Assembly: GCF_012689525.1 (NCBI RefSeq)
Contig: NZ_CP051515.1
Span: forward strand, 744,001-808,000
From: Paraburkholderia aromaticivorans
Lineage (GTDB): Bacteria > Pseudomonadota > Gammaproteobacteria > Burkholderiales > Burkholderiaceae
Direction: 5' to 3'
DNA: 64,000 nt
The translations under genes were made by a program, and so were the position numbers. The notes below the pieces were generated by a model, which saw nothing but the letters and a program-made list of their open reading frames with translations, had not been told where the DNA came from and ran no database searches. Below, piece after piece: positions 17,393-26,524 of this stretch (the first letter of the stretch is position 1; every line of letters starts with the position of its first letter).

Positions 17393-18787
17393 TTAGCGTC
17401 GCCTCGTGGCCCGTTTGGCCGGGGCTGCCTGAGTAGCAACAGGCGCGGGCTGCAACGGCGGCTCGGACGCCACGGGTTGCAGCGGCGGGGGCGGAGCCTC
17501 GATCGGCGCCGCCGGCTGCCCGCCGGCCTGCGTTGCCGGCGCTGTGGCCGACACCGCGACCTCAGCGGCCGGCGGCTCAGCCTGCGCGGCCGACGCGTCA
17601 ATCGCATCCACCGGTGCCGCGCCCGCCGCCTGCACTGTTTGCGCCACGCCAGCTTGCGCCGCTGGCTCTTGCAGCGGCACCACCGCCGCCTGACCCGGCG
17701 GCGTCGCCGCTTCTCTCGGCTGCGACTTATCGCCGGCCCCTTCGATCACCCGATGTACGAAGCGCAGCTTCTCCACCACCGGCCCGGCCAGCGTGAACGG
17801 ATACCCGTCCGGCATGCCGAGACTACGATTCAGGCTGTTCAGCGCATAGGTGAGCGGAAACCAGCGCTTCATCAAATTCTCGAAGCTCGCGTCTTCCACC
17901 GGCGTGCGATCGGTCAGCGTCGGCTCACTCGGGTCGTCGGGCAAGAGCGCCACGCCATACGACGTCGACGTATCCAGCACGTCGACGATCAGCATGTAAT
18001 GCGCCCACGTCTCGGCCCAATCTTCCCAGGGATGCATCGTCGCATACGCGCTGATAAACGATGCCTGCCACTCGGCCGGGGCGCCGTCGCGATAATAGGC
18101 GCTCAGCGCCTCGCCGTAGTCGACGCTTTCGTCGCCGAACAGTTTGCGGAACGGCTCGAGCCAGCGCGGATTGTTCTCCACCAACTGGCTGAAGTAGTAG
18201 TGCCCGGTCTCGTGCCGGAAATGGCCGAGCAGCGTCCGGTAGGGCTCGCCCATCGCGGTACGGACTTTCTCGCGGTAGGCGTCGTCGGCTTCTGCGATGT
18301 TCAGCGTGATGAGCCCGTTATCATGACCGGTCATGACGCGCGAACCGTCGCCGCCGTCCTCGAGGAATTCGAACGCGAGGCCGTGCTCGGGATCGGCCTG
18401 GCGGGACTTCACGTCGAGACCGAGTTCGGCCAGCGTGTATAGGAGACGGCGCTTGGCCATTTCCAGCCGATACCAGTAGAGCCGGTTGTCCGGCGCGCTC
18501 AGATTCGGAATTGTGAGGGTCAACTGGCAGGCGCGGCACAGCACGTCCGGCGAGTCGGCGGGGATCATCCAGTTGCAGACGTTTTCGACGGCATAGTTGT
18601 GGCATTGACGGAACAACGCGCCTTCGGCGCTTGGATGCAGGCTGCGCCAGCGTGCTTCGCCGGCATCTTCGAACGCGCTGATTTCCGCCAGTTCAGGCAC
18701 ATAGCCGAGCAATGACTCGCAACGTTCACAACGAACGTTTTCGTAGAACACGATGTGCGAGCAGTGATTGCAGTGGAAGGTTTTCAT
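17393..18787 (-). CDS. Putative zinc-binding metallopeptidase with N-terminal zinc ribbon
   Basis: A 464-residue protein. An N-terminal zinc ribbon (CNHCSH...CERCESLLGY) is followed by two more Cys pairs (QCHNYAVENVCNW, LCRACQ). The peptidase core has a HETGH zincin motif in LLGHFRHETGHYYF and a downstream acidic region with WEDWAETWAHYM. The last 115 residues are a Pro/Ala/Gln-rich low-complexity tail ending RRR. Peptidases of this family often neighbour the transglutaminase/ATP-grasp/alpha-E genes, as here (divergent across 335 bp). ATG 18787 is chosen because the zinc ribbon begins there. Confidence 0.83.
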   Translation of the reverse strand: MKTFHCNHCSHIVFYENVRCERCESLLGYVPELAEISAFEDAGEARWRSLHPSAEGALFRQCHNYAVENVCNWMIPADSPDVLCRACQLTLTIPNLSAPDNRLYWYRLEMAKRRLLYTLAELGLDVKSRQADPEHGLAFEFLEDGGDGSRVMTGHDNGLITLNIAEADDAYREKVRTAMGEPYRTLLGHFRHETGHYYFSQLVENNPRWLEPFRKLFGDESVDYGEALSAYYRDGAPAEWQASFISAYATMHPWEDWAETWAHYMLIVDVLDTSTSYGVALLPDDPSEPTLTDRTPVEDASFENLMKRWFPLTYALNSLNRSLGMPDGYPFTLAGPVVEKLRFVHRVIEGAGDKSQPREAATPPGQAAVVPLQEPAAQAGVAQTVQAAGAAPVDAIDASAAQAEPPAAEVAVSATAPATQAGGQPAAPIEAPPPPLQPVASEPPLQPAPVATQAAPAKRATRRR

Positions 18788-19122
18788 CGGTCGAGTTTGG
18801 GAGGTGGGAGGGCAGCCATAAGCGAACACCTGCCGCAATCTTCATGCCGCATTTGCCAGACGTCACTGGTTTAACGCACATTACGTGCATGATCGTGCAT
18901 CAGCGCTGCGCCGCTTTGGTGCGCGGCCTTGAAAACAGTAGTGAAAGGGCGCTTGGTTCGATCGACCGGACGGTCGGCGAAGCGCGGCAAGTCTCACAGC
19001 AGGCGATGATCCGGGCAGTGCAGGCAGTTCACGCGGTTTTTCGCACTTGTTCAACAAGCGTTCAACAAACGGCATGAAGCTTGCTTTTTGGCGGGCTGCC
19101 ATCCTTCGTCCAGGAGTCCGGT
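18788..19122. other. Divergent promoter region
   Basis: It lies between the metallopeptidase and the transglutaminase operon. A short direct repeat CGTGCAT occurs twice near 18884-18900 and could be a regulator site. An AGGAG ribosome site at 19112-19116 decides the GTG start of the next gene. Confidence 0.4.
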
Positions 19123-22100
19123 GTGTCCATACGCGTCGCGTTGCATCATGTCACACATTACCGTTACGACAGGCTGGTTTCACTGTCGCCCCAGGTCGTG
19201 CGTCTCAGACCTGCGCCGCATTGCCGAACCCCGATCCTGTCGTATTCGATGCGGGTCGAACCAGCGGAACACTTCATCAACTGGCAGCAGGACGCGTTCG
19301 CCAACTACCAGGCCCGGCTCGTCTTCCCCGAGAAGACGCGCGAATTCAAGGTGACCGTCGATCTGGTCGCCGAAATGGCCGTCTACAACCCGTTCGACTT
19401 CTTTCTCGAACCCTCGGCCGAGCAGTTTCCCTTCGAATATTCGCCCGGCCTCGCGCTGGAACTCGCGCCGTACCGCGTCAAGCGGCCGATGACGCCGCGC
19501 TTCGCCGAGTTCGTCGCGAGCATCGACCGCACGCCGGCCGCCACCGCCGACTTTCTCGTCGGCCTGAACCAGCGGCTGCAACGCGAGATCCGCTACCTGA
19601 TCCGCATGGAGCCGGGCGTGCAGACGCCCGAGGAAACGCTCGTGAGCGCTGCGGGCTCGTGCCGCGATTCCGGCTGGCTACTGGTCGAGACCTTGCGGCA
19701 GCTGGGGCTAGCGGCGCGCTTCGTCTCCGGCTATCTGCTGCAACTGGCGCCCGACGTCAAATCGATCGACGGCCCCAGCGGCACCGAAGTCGACTTCACC
19801 GACCTGCACGCGTGGTGCGAGGTCTATCTGCCGGGCGCGGGCTGGATCGGCTTCGATCCGACCTCCGGGCTGCTGGCGGGTGAGGGGCATATCCCCGTCG
19901 CCTGCACGCCCGAACCGGGCAGCGCGGCGCCGATCTCCGGCGCCGTCGACGAATCCGAGGTCGAGTTCGAACACACGATGTCGATCGAGCGGGTGCTGGA
20001 GACGCCGCGCGTCACTAAGCCGTTCAGCGAAGCGGTCTGGGCCGACGTGCTGAAAATGGGCGCGCAGGTCGACGGGCAACTCGCCGACATGGACGTGCGT
20101 CTGACGATGGGCGGCGAGCCGACCTTCGTCTCGGTGCGCGACCGCGACGCCGACGAATGGAACACCGACGCGCTCGGCCCGACCAAACGCGGCTACGCGG
20201 TCGCGCTGATGGACAAACTGCGCTCGCGCTACGGCGCGAACGGTTTCCTGCATATCGGCCAGGGCAAGTGGTATCCGGGCGAGCAATTGCCGCGCTGGGC
20301 GATGTCGCTGTACTGGCGCGCCGACGGCGAGCCCTGCTGGCACGATCCGTCGCTGTTCGCGGACGAACGCGAGCCCGGCACCTACACCGCCGCCGACGCG
20401 CAACGCTTCCTCGCGCATCTGGCGGGCAAGCTCTCGCTCGACACGGACGGCATCCAGCCCGGTTTCGAGGACGTCTGGTACTACCTGTGGCGCGAGCGCC
20501 GTCTGCCGGTCAACGTCGATCCCCTCGACGCGCGGCTGGACGACGAACTGGAGCGCGTGCGCCTGCGCCGCGTGTTCGACGCGGGGCTGGGCGGCGCGAC
20601 CGGTTACGTACTGCCGCTCGCGCGCGAACGCGAAGTGCCCGACGAGGCGCCGCAATGGGTCAGCGGCCGCTGGTTTTTCCGCGACGAGCGCATGTTCCTG
20701 ATTCCAGGCGATTCGCCGATGGGTTACCGCTTGCCGCTCGATTCGCTGCCGTGGGTGTCGAAGACCGACTATCCGTACCAGCACGCGCACGATCCGTTCG
20801 CGCCGCCGGTGCCGTTGCGTCCGGCCGCGCAGTTGCGCATGCAATACGACGGCGAGCAGCGCAGCATGAGCCCCGCCGATGCGCGGCGCGCGGCGGCGTT
20901 GTCGTCCTCGGCGGCGGAGTTGCTGAGCGGCATGCCCGGCAGCGGCGTGCTCGCCTATGCGGGCCAGCCCGGCGACGCAGAGGCACCTAAGCGTGGCCAG
21001 TCGTCGAAGGAAACGATTCGCACGGCGATTTGCGTCGAAGCGCGCGACCCGAAACGCGCGGCCGGCCCGAAGGCCGAAACCGAGGCGTTCGGCAGCGGCC
21101 GTACGCTGCTGCACGTGTTCATGCCGCCGCTCACCGAACTCGACGACTATCTCGATCTGCTCGCCGCCGTCGAGGCGACCGCAGCCGAGTTGCGCATGCA
21201 GGTGGTGCTCGAAGGCTATCCGCCGCCGCGCGACGCGCGCCTGAAAGTACTGCAGGTCACGCCGGACCCCGGCGTGATCGAAGTGAACATTCATCCCGCG
21301 GCGAACTGGGATCAACTGGTCGATCACACGGAGTATCTGTATCAGTCGGCGGCTGAAAGCTATCTCAGCAGCGAGAAGTTCATGACCGACGGCCGGCACA
21401 CGGGGACCGGCGGTGGCAATCACTTCGTGCTCGGCGGCGCGACGCCCGCCGACAGTCCGTTCCTGCGCCGTCCCGATCTGCTGGCGAGCCTGATCGCTTA
21501 CTGGCACAACCATCCGTCGCTGTCGTATCTGTTTTCCGGGCTGTTCATCGGGCCGACCAGCCAGGCGCCGCGTATCGACGAAGCGCGCAACGATCAGGTC
21601 TACGAGCTCGAAGTGGCGTTCCGCGAATTGCAGCGGCAGATCGACATGCTCGGCGGCCGCAACAGCGCGAGCCTGCCGGCGTGGATGATCGACCGGTCGC
21701 TGCGCAACATCCTGATCGACGTGACAGGCAACACGCATCGCGCCGAGTTCTGCATCGACAAACTGTATTCGCCCGATGGCCCGACCGGCCGTCTGGGCCT
21801 GCTCGAACTGCGCGGCTTTGAAATGCCGCCGCACGCGCGCATGAGCCTGGTGCAGCAACTGCTGCTGCGCGCGCTGGTGGCGCGTTTCTGGCACACGCCG
21901 TACACGCAGCAGCTCACGCGCTGGGGCACGGAGTTGCACGACCGCTTCCTGCTCGGCACCTTCGTGAAGATGGATTTCGACGACGTGCTCGGCGAGCTGA
22001 ACCGCGCCGGCTTCGCCTTCGACAGCAGCTGGTTCGCGCCGCACTTCGAATTCCGCTTCCCGCTGGTCGGCGAAACGACGGTGAACGGCGTCTCGCTGAC

Positions 22101-22596
22101 CATCCGCAACGCGCTCGAACCGTGGCACGTGATGGGCGAAGAGGGCTCGCCGGGCGGCACGGTGCGTTACGTGGATTCGTCGGTGGAGCGGCTCGAAGTG
22201 CGCGCGTTGGGGCTGAACGACAACCGCCATGTGCTGACCGTCAACGGCGTGCCGGTGCCCTTGCAACCGACCGGCCGCGTCAGCGAATACGTGGCCGGCG
22301 TGCGCTTTCGCGCGTGGTCGCAGCCGTCGGCGCTGCATCCGACCATCGGCGTGGATGCGCCGCTCACTTTCGATCTGGTCGACACATGGGCTGGCCGCTC
22401 GGTGGGTGGATGCCAGTATCATGTCGCTCATCCGGGCGGGCGCAATTACCAGACCTTCCCGGTCAACGCCTATGAGGCGGAAAGCCGGCGGCGCGCGCGC
22501 TTCTTCGCGTCGGGACATACGCCGGGGCCGCTCAAGGTCGATGCACCGCACCGCAGTCTGGAGTTTCCATTCACACTGGACCTGCGCTACTGGTGA
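19123..22596 (+). CDS. Transglutaminase-like protein fused to DUF2126
   Basis: A 1157-residue cytoplasmic protein. Residues about 1-290 are a bacterial transglutaminase-like domain with an N-terminal beta region (ALHHVTHYRYDRLVSLSPQVVRLRP) and a papain-like triad: Cys180 (GSCRDSGWL), His229 (DLHAWCEVY), Asp245 (GFDPTSG). The remainder is DUF2126, with DVRLTMGGEPTFVSVRD, HIGQGKWYPGEQLPRWA, IEVNIHPAANWDQL and TGTGGGNHFVLGG as landmarks. GTG 19123 is chosen by the AGGAG 6 bases upstream. It is first in an operon of three. Comparative work has linked such gene sets to peptide ligation or modification; the substrate is unknown. Confidence 0.9.
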   Translation: MSIRVALHHVTHYRYDRLVSLSPQVVRLRPAPHCRTPILSYSMRVEPAEHFINWQQDAFANYQARLVFPEKTREFKVTVDLVAEMAVYNPFDFFLEPSAEQFPFEYSPGLALELAPYRVKRPMTPRFAEFVASIDRTPAATADFLVGLNQRLQREIRYLIRMEPGVQTPEETLVSAAGSCRDSGWLLVETLRQLGLAARFVSGYLLQLAPDVKSIDGPSGTEVDFTDLHAWCEVYLPGAGWIGFDPTSGLLAGEGHIPVACTPEPGSAAPISGAVDESEVEFEHTMSIERVLETPRVTKPFSEAVWADVLKMGAQVDGQLADMDVRLTMGGEPTFVSVRDRDADEWNTDALGPTKRGYAVALMDKLRSRYGANGFLHIGQGKWYPGEQLPRWAMSLYWRADGEPCWHDPSLFADEREPGTYTAADAQRFLAHLAGKLSLDTDGIQPGFEDVWYYLWRERRLPVNVDPLDARLDDELERVRLRRVFDAGLGGATGYVLPLAREREVPDEAPQWVSGRWFFRDERMFLIPGDSPMGYRLPLDSLPWVSKTDYPYQHAHDPFAPPVPLRPAAQLRMQYDGEQRSMSPADARRAAALSSSAAELLSGMPGSGVLAYAGQPGDAEAPKRGQSSKETIRTAICVEARDPKRAAGPKAETEAFGSGRTLLHVFMPPLTELDDYLDLLAAVEATAAELRMQVVLEGYPPPRDARLKVLQVTPDPGVIEVNIHPAANWDQLVDHTEYLYQSAAESYLSSEKFMTDGRHTGTGGGNHFVLGGATPADSPFLRRPDLLASLIAYWHNHPSLSYLFSGLFIGPTSQAPRIDEARNDQVYELEVAFRELQRQIDMLGGRNSASLPAWMIDRSLRNILIDVTGNTHRAEFCIDKLYSPDGPTGRLGLLELRGFEMPPHARMSLVQQLLLRALVARFWHTPYTQQLTRWGTELHDRFLLGTFVKMDFDDVLGELNRAGFAFDSSWFAPHFEFRFPLVGETTVNGVSLTIRNALEPWHVMGEEGSPGGTVRYVDSSVERLEVRALGLNDNRHVLTVNGVPVPLQPTGRVSEYVAGVRFRAWSQPSALHPTIGVDAPLTFDLVDTWAGRSVGGCQYHVAHPGGRNYQTFPVNAYEAESRRRARFFASGHTPGPLKVDAPHRSLEFPFTLDLRYW

Positions 22597-22625
22597 AACC
22601 AGCACACTCTTAAAACGACACGACC

Positions 22626-25298
22626 TTGGCCTTTCAATCGACTTTTCCCTTCGAAGCGTCCGCGGCGCGCGCGGACGCTTCGTCCCTGTTGCGCCTGCTG
22701 CCGGCCCACGAGGGACATTGGGACGAGTTGCGCGACACCTCCGGCGCGCTGCGTGAACCGTGGCGGCAATTCTTCGAACGGCTCGGCGAAGACGGCATCG
22801 CGCGGCTCGACGATCACCTCGCCTCGGTCGCGCAGCAGATCCGCGACAACGACATCAGCTACAACGTCTACGCGGATAACGGCGAGCCGAGGCCGTGGGC
22901 GCTCGACCTGCTGCCGTTCCTGATCAGCGAGGACGAGTGGGCGCATATCGAGCACGGCGTGACGCAGCGCGCGCATCTGCTCAACGCGATCGTCGCCGAT
23001 ATCTATGGGCCGCAAACCTTGCTGGAGCGCGGACAATTGCCGCCTGCGCTGGTCTTCGGCCATCCAGGTTATCTGCGCTCGGTGAAGGGCTACGCGCCGC
23101 CGGGCGGCCAGTTTCTGCACGTGGTCGCGGTCGATCTGGCGCGCACGCCCAACGGCGACTGGACCGTGATGGCGCATCGCACCGAGGTGCCGTCCGGTCT
23201 CGGCTACGCGCTGGAAAACCGCCTGATCGTCTCGACGCTGTTCGCCGATCCGTTCCGCGCCCTGCGCGTGAGCCGGCTCGCGCCGACCTACTCGCAGCTG
23301 ATCTCGACACTCGTGCAGGCGGCGCAGGCCACGATGCTGCACGACAGCGAAAACGCCGAACATTCGCCGCATATCGCGTTGCTCACGCCGGGGCCGTTCA
23401 GCGAAACCTATTTCGAGCACGTGTTTCTGGCGCGCTACCTCGGCGTGACGCTGGTCGAGGGCAAAGACCTGACCGTGCGCGACGACAAGCTCTATCTGAA
23501 GACGCTCGCCGGTCTCGAACGCGTGCACGTGGTGCTGCGGCGTCTGGACGATGCGTTCTGCGACCCGGTCGAACTGCGCGCCGATTCGAGCATCGGCGTG
23601 CCCGGCTTGTTGCAGGTGATGCGCGCGGGCAATGTGATCGTCTCGAACGTGCCGGGGTCGGGCTTTGTCGAATCGCCGGCTTTGCACGGTTTTCTGCCCG
23701 GCATCGCCGAAGTGCTGCTCGACGAAGACCTCGTGTTGCCGAGCGTGGCGACGTGGTGGTGCGGCGAGGAGGCGGCGCGCGACCATGCGTTCGGGCGTCT
23801 GGACGAAGCATTCATCGTGCCGACATGGCCGGTCACCGGGCGCGACGCGCCGCCCGGCGTGGAGCAGGGCCGACAGCGCCTGTCGACGTGGCGCGAGCGG
23901 ATCGAAGCCATGCCCGACACCTACACGATCCAGCAGGCGCAGCGCTTTTCCTGCACGCCGCGTTACGAAGACGGCACCGTCGGCCGCCGTCCGTCGGTGC
24001 TGCGGGTCTATGCGATTGCGGACGTCAACGGCGGCTGGCATGTGATGCCGGGCGGCTTCACCCGCATGGCTGCCGAACGCCAGGCCACCGTGTCCATGCA
24101 GTACGGTGGCAGCAGTGTCGATACGTGGGTGCTGTCGAGCCAGCCGACTTCGACCTTCACGCTGCTGCCTTCGCCGATGCAGCCCGCCGACCTCGCACGC
24201 AAGCATCGCACCGTGTCGAGTCGCGCGGCGGAAAACCTGTTTTGGGCCGGACGTTACGGCGAACGCGCTGAAAACAACGTGCGGCTGTTGCGCCTGATCC
24301 TCGGCTCGCTGGAAGGCAACGATGCCGACGCGATGTTTCCGACCCTGGTCGAACTCGCCTTGCATTGCGGGCTCGTGCAATCCGGCGACATGTTCGCGCC
24401 GCATTCGCCGCAAGCTTTCGAGCGAGCGCTGGTCGCCAATCTGATCGAGAGCACTGGCGCCTCGAGCATCGGCCAGAACCTGACTTCGCAGGCGCGATCC
24501 AATGGCGAGGTACGCGGGCGTCTGTCGAACGATCACTGGCGCACGATTCTCGCGGCGCGCAACGACTTTCGTGATGCGTTACAGATGTTGATGCCGACGC
24601 CGGGTTATGGCGGTGGTTCATCTTCATCTTCATCGCAAACCAACGGCGACGGGAATGGCAACGGGAGTGGCGGCGCGAACGGCCGCGGCGAACGCTACGA
24701 CCGTTACGACCGCGTCACGCTGATGAACGCGCTCGAACACCTGTCCGTGCAGTTGTCGGCAATCAGCGGCGCACAGGGCGACCGCATGACACGCGACGAA
24801 GCGTGGCGTCTGTTATTCGTAGGCCGTCACATCGAACGCGTATCGGCGATGAGCTCGTTCCTGCGCGTGGTTGCCGACAAAGGTCAGCTCTCGACACCCG
24901 CCGGTTTCGATTTGCTGCTGCAGTTGTTCGACAGCACGCTGACCTATCGCTCGCTCTATCCGGGCCGCTTCGAAGTGCCGGCCTTGCTCGACCTGCTGGT
25001 CATCGAGCCGACCAATCCGCGCGGCATTTACGGCGTGTATGAGCGTCTGCGTAAAAAGCTCGACGAGATCGCGGTGGCGGCGGGCAGCACGCGGCATCGT
25101 CCCTTTGCCGAACTGATGGCGCCTGCCGCTTCGTTGCCGACGCTCGAATCGCTGTGCGCCGTCGACGAGGACGGCGCCTACGGCAATCTGATTGCGGTGT
25201 GCGATCAGATCGGCGGATTCGTCGGCGCGGCCGCGCATGAAATCAGCGCGCGCTATTTCAGTCACGCCAGCACGGTCGCCTCGCAGGTGTGGTCATGA
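22626..25298 (+). CDS. Circularly permuted ATP-grasp protein fused to alpha-E domain
   Basis: An 890-residue protein. Residues about 60-510 match the circularly permuted ATP-grasp family (YNVYAD, LLPFLISEDEW, FGHPGYLRSVKG, LENRLIVSTLF, LTPGPFSETYFEHVFLARYLGVTLVEG). Residues about 520-880 form the all-helical alpha-E domain (RAAENLFWAGRYGERAENNVRLLRLI, WRLLFVGRHIERVSAM). A Ser/Gly/Asn-rich insert (about residues 659-685) lies inside the alpha-E part. The motif with the ATP-contacting Lys and Gly-rich loop seen in the separate paralogue at 61731 is not visible here. TTG 22626 is the likely start; it lacks a clear ribosome site. Confidence 0.87.
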   Translation: MAFQSTFPFEASAARADASSLLRLLPAHEGHWDELRDTSGALREPWRQFFERLGEDGIARLDDHLASVAQQIRDNDISYNVYADNGEPRPWALDLLPFLISEDEWAHIEHGVTQRAHLLNAIVADIYGPQTLLERGQLPPALVFGHPGYLRSVKGYAPPGGQFLHVVAVDLARTPNGDWTVMAHRTEVPSGLGYALENRLIVSTLFADPFRALRVSRLAPTYSQLISTLVQAAQATMLHDSENAEHSPHIALLTPGPFSETYFEHVFLARYLGVTLVEGKDLTVRDDKLYLKTLAGLERVHVVLRRLDDAFCDPVELRADSSIGVPGLLQVMRAGNVIVSNVPGSGFVESPALHGFLPGIAEVLLDEDLVLPSVATWWCGEEAARDHAFGRLDEAFIVPTWPVTGRDAPPGVEQGRQRLSTWRERIEAMPDTYTIQQAQRFSCTPRYEDGTVGRRPSVLRVYAIADVNGGWHVMPGGFTRMAAERQATVSMQYGGSSVDTWVLSSQPTSTFTLLPSPMQPADLARKHRTVSSRAAENLFWAGRYGERAENNVRLLRLILGSLEGNDADAMFPTLVELALHCGLVQSGDMFAPHSPQAFERALVANLIESTGASSIGQNLTSQARSNGEVRGRLSNDHWRTILAARNDFRDALQMLMPTPGYGGGSSSSSSQTNGDGNGNGSGGANGRGERYDRYDRVTLMNALEHLSVQLSAISGAQGDRMTRDEAWRLLFVGRHIERVSAMSSFLRVVADKGQLSTPAGFDLLLQLFDSTLTYRSLYPGRFEVPALLDLLVIEPTNPRGIYGVYERLRKKLDEIAVAAGSTRHRPFAELMAPAASLPTLESLCAVDEDGAYGNLIAVCDQIGGFVGAAAHEISARYFSHASTVASQVWS

Positions 25299-26185
25299 AG
25301 CACACGCCGACCGTGTTGTCCGTCTCGCATCGCACGACCTATCGCTACTCCACCTATGTGGAGACCGCGCAGCATCTTGCGACAATCCGGCCGATCGCCT
25401 GTTCGTGGCAACGCGTGGTCTCGCACAGCGAAAAGATTGAACCCGAACCGTCGTATCTGAACAGCCGTATCGACGCATTCGGCAACGACGTTCTGTATTT
25501 CGCGCTCGACGCGCCGCACGAGCGCTTGCAACTCGTCAGCGAAACCACGGTGGCGCTCATGCCGCGCTGGACCGATCTCGATCCCGAGGCGACGCCCGAA
25601 TGGGACGACGTGGCCGATGCGCTGCGCTTTCGCGTCGGCGGCCAGTTCCGGCCCGAGGCGGAGTTCTGTTTCGCATCGCCGAATATCGTGCCGCGGCCGT
25701 CGTTGCGCGACTATGCATTGCCGAGTTTTCCGCCCGGCATGCCCGTCGCCGCGGGCGCGATCGATCTGATGCACCGCATTCACGAAGACTTCGCCTACAA
25801 GCCATCCGCGACAATGTTCGATACGCCCGCTGAACGCGCCTTCGAATTGAAGAGCGGCGTGTGTCAGGACTTCGCGCAGGTGATGATCGGCTGCTTGCGC
25901 TCGCTGGGCTTGCCGGCGCGTTATGTGAGCGGCTATCTGCGCAACGATCCGCCGCCGGGGCAGCCGCGGTTGATCGGAGCCGACGCGTCCCACGCGTGGG
26001 TGTCGGTGTATTGCCCGGGCAGCGGCTGGATCGATCTCGATCCGACCAATGACGTACTCGCCGATATGGATCACGTGACGCTCGCCATCGGCCGCGATTA
26101 CAGCGACGTGTCCTTGCTGCGCGGCATGATTCTCGGCGGCGGTGCGCATCGGGTGGAAGTGGGTGTGACGGTTCTTGCGCTTTAG
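25295..26185 (+). CDS. Transglutaminase-like cysteine peptidase-fold protein
   Basis: A 296-residue protein with an N-terminal beta region (VSHRTTYRYSTYVETAQHLATIRP) and a C-terminal transglutaminase core with Cys190 (SGVCQDFAQ), His233 (ASHAWVSVY) and Asp249 (DLDPTND). The ATG overlaps the stop of the ATP-grasp/alpha-E gene (ATGA), so translation is probably coupled. A GTG two codons earlier is an alternative start. It completes the three-gene operon. Whether it forms or cuts amide bonds cannot be told. Confidence 0.9.
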   Translation: MKHTPTVLSVSHRTTYRYSTYVETAQHLATIRPIACSWQRVVSHSEKIEPEPSYLNSRIDAFGNDVLYFALDAPHERLQLVSETTVALMPRWTDLDPEATPEWDDVADALRFRVGGQFRPEAEFCFASPNIVPRPSLRDYALPSFPPGMPVAAGAIDLMHRIHEDFAYKPSATMFDTPAERAFELKSGVCQDFAQVMIGCLRSLGLPARYVSGYLRNDPPPGQPRLIGADASHAWVSVYCPGSGWIDLDPTNDVLADMDHVTLAIGRDYSDVSLLRGMILGGGAHRVEVGVTVLAL

Positions 26186-26524
26186 GCGCCGCGCCGCGCA
26201 TTCCCGATCTATTTAACATCGCTTTTCAGGACCCAGGTAGGGTTCAGACCGCGACCCATGTGTTGTGGCCGTCAAGGTCACGGCTATCCTCCCTTTGCCG
26301 CATTCGCGGCTCTCTCCTTCAGGCGTCTGCACTCGGCAATGCAGCAATCCTGCCCAATGCCTATGCCGCGAGTAAAACTTGTGGCCCTGTTGGGAAAATT
26401 CCGGCCTTCTCTCAGTGAAATCGTCTAGCGGGCGCGAGCGCCAGCGCCGATACTTTTGATCGAAACGCGGCCATACAGAGTCACGTGCACATTGCCACAC
26501 GCATAACGAACAATAACGGTTGAA
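26186..26524. other. Gap without recognised gene
   Basis: It separates the transglutaminase operon from the usher-like gene and marks a change toward less extreme GC and more mixed codon use. No convincing coding sequence on either strand; short readings near 26430-26520 have no start or ribosome site. Confidence 0.4.

Noticed and set aside
19708..22605. A 965-codon open frame on the minus strand opposite the transglutaminase/DUF2126 gene
   Set aside because: It is an antisense shadow produced by high GC at third codon positions; its translation is Arg/His-rich and matches no family, while the plus strand encodes a full known architecture.
26186..26524. Possible remnant of a pilin or chaperone before the usher-like gene
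   Set aside because: Short readings have no start, no signal peptide and no convincing similarity, so I could not support a pseudogene.
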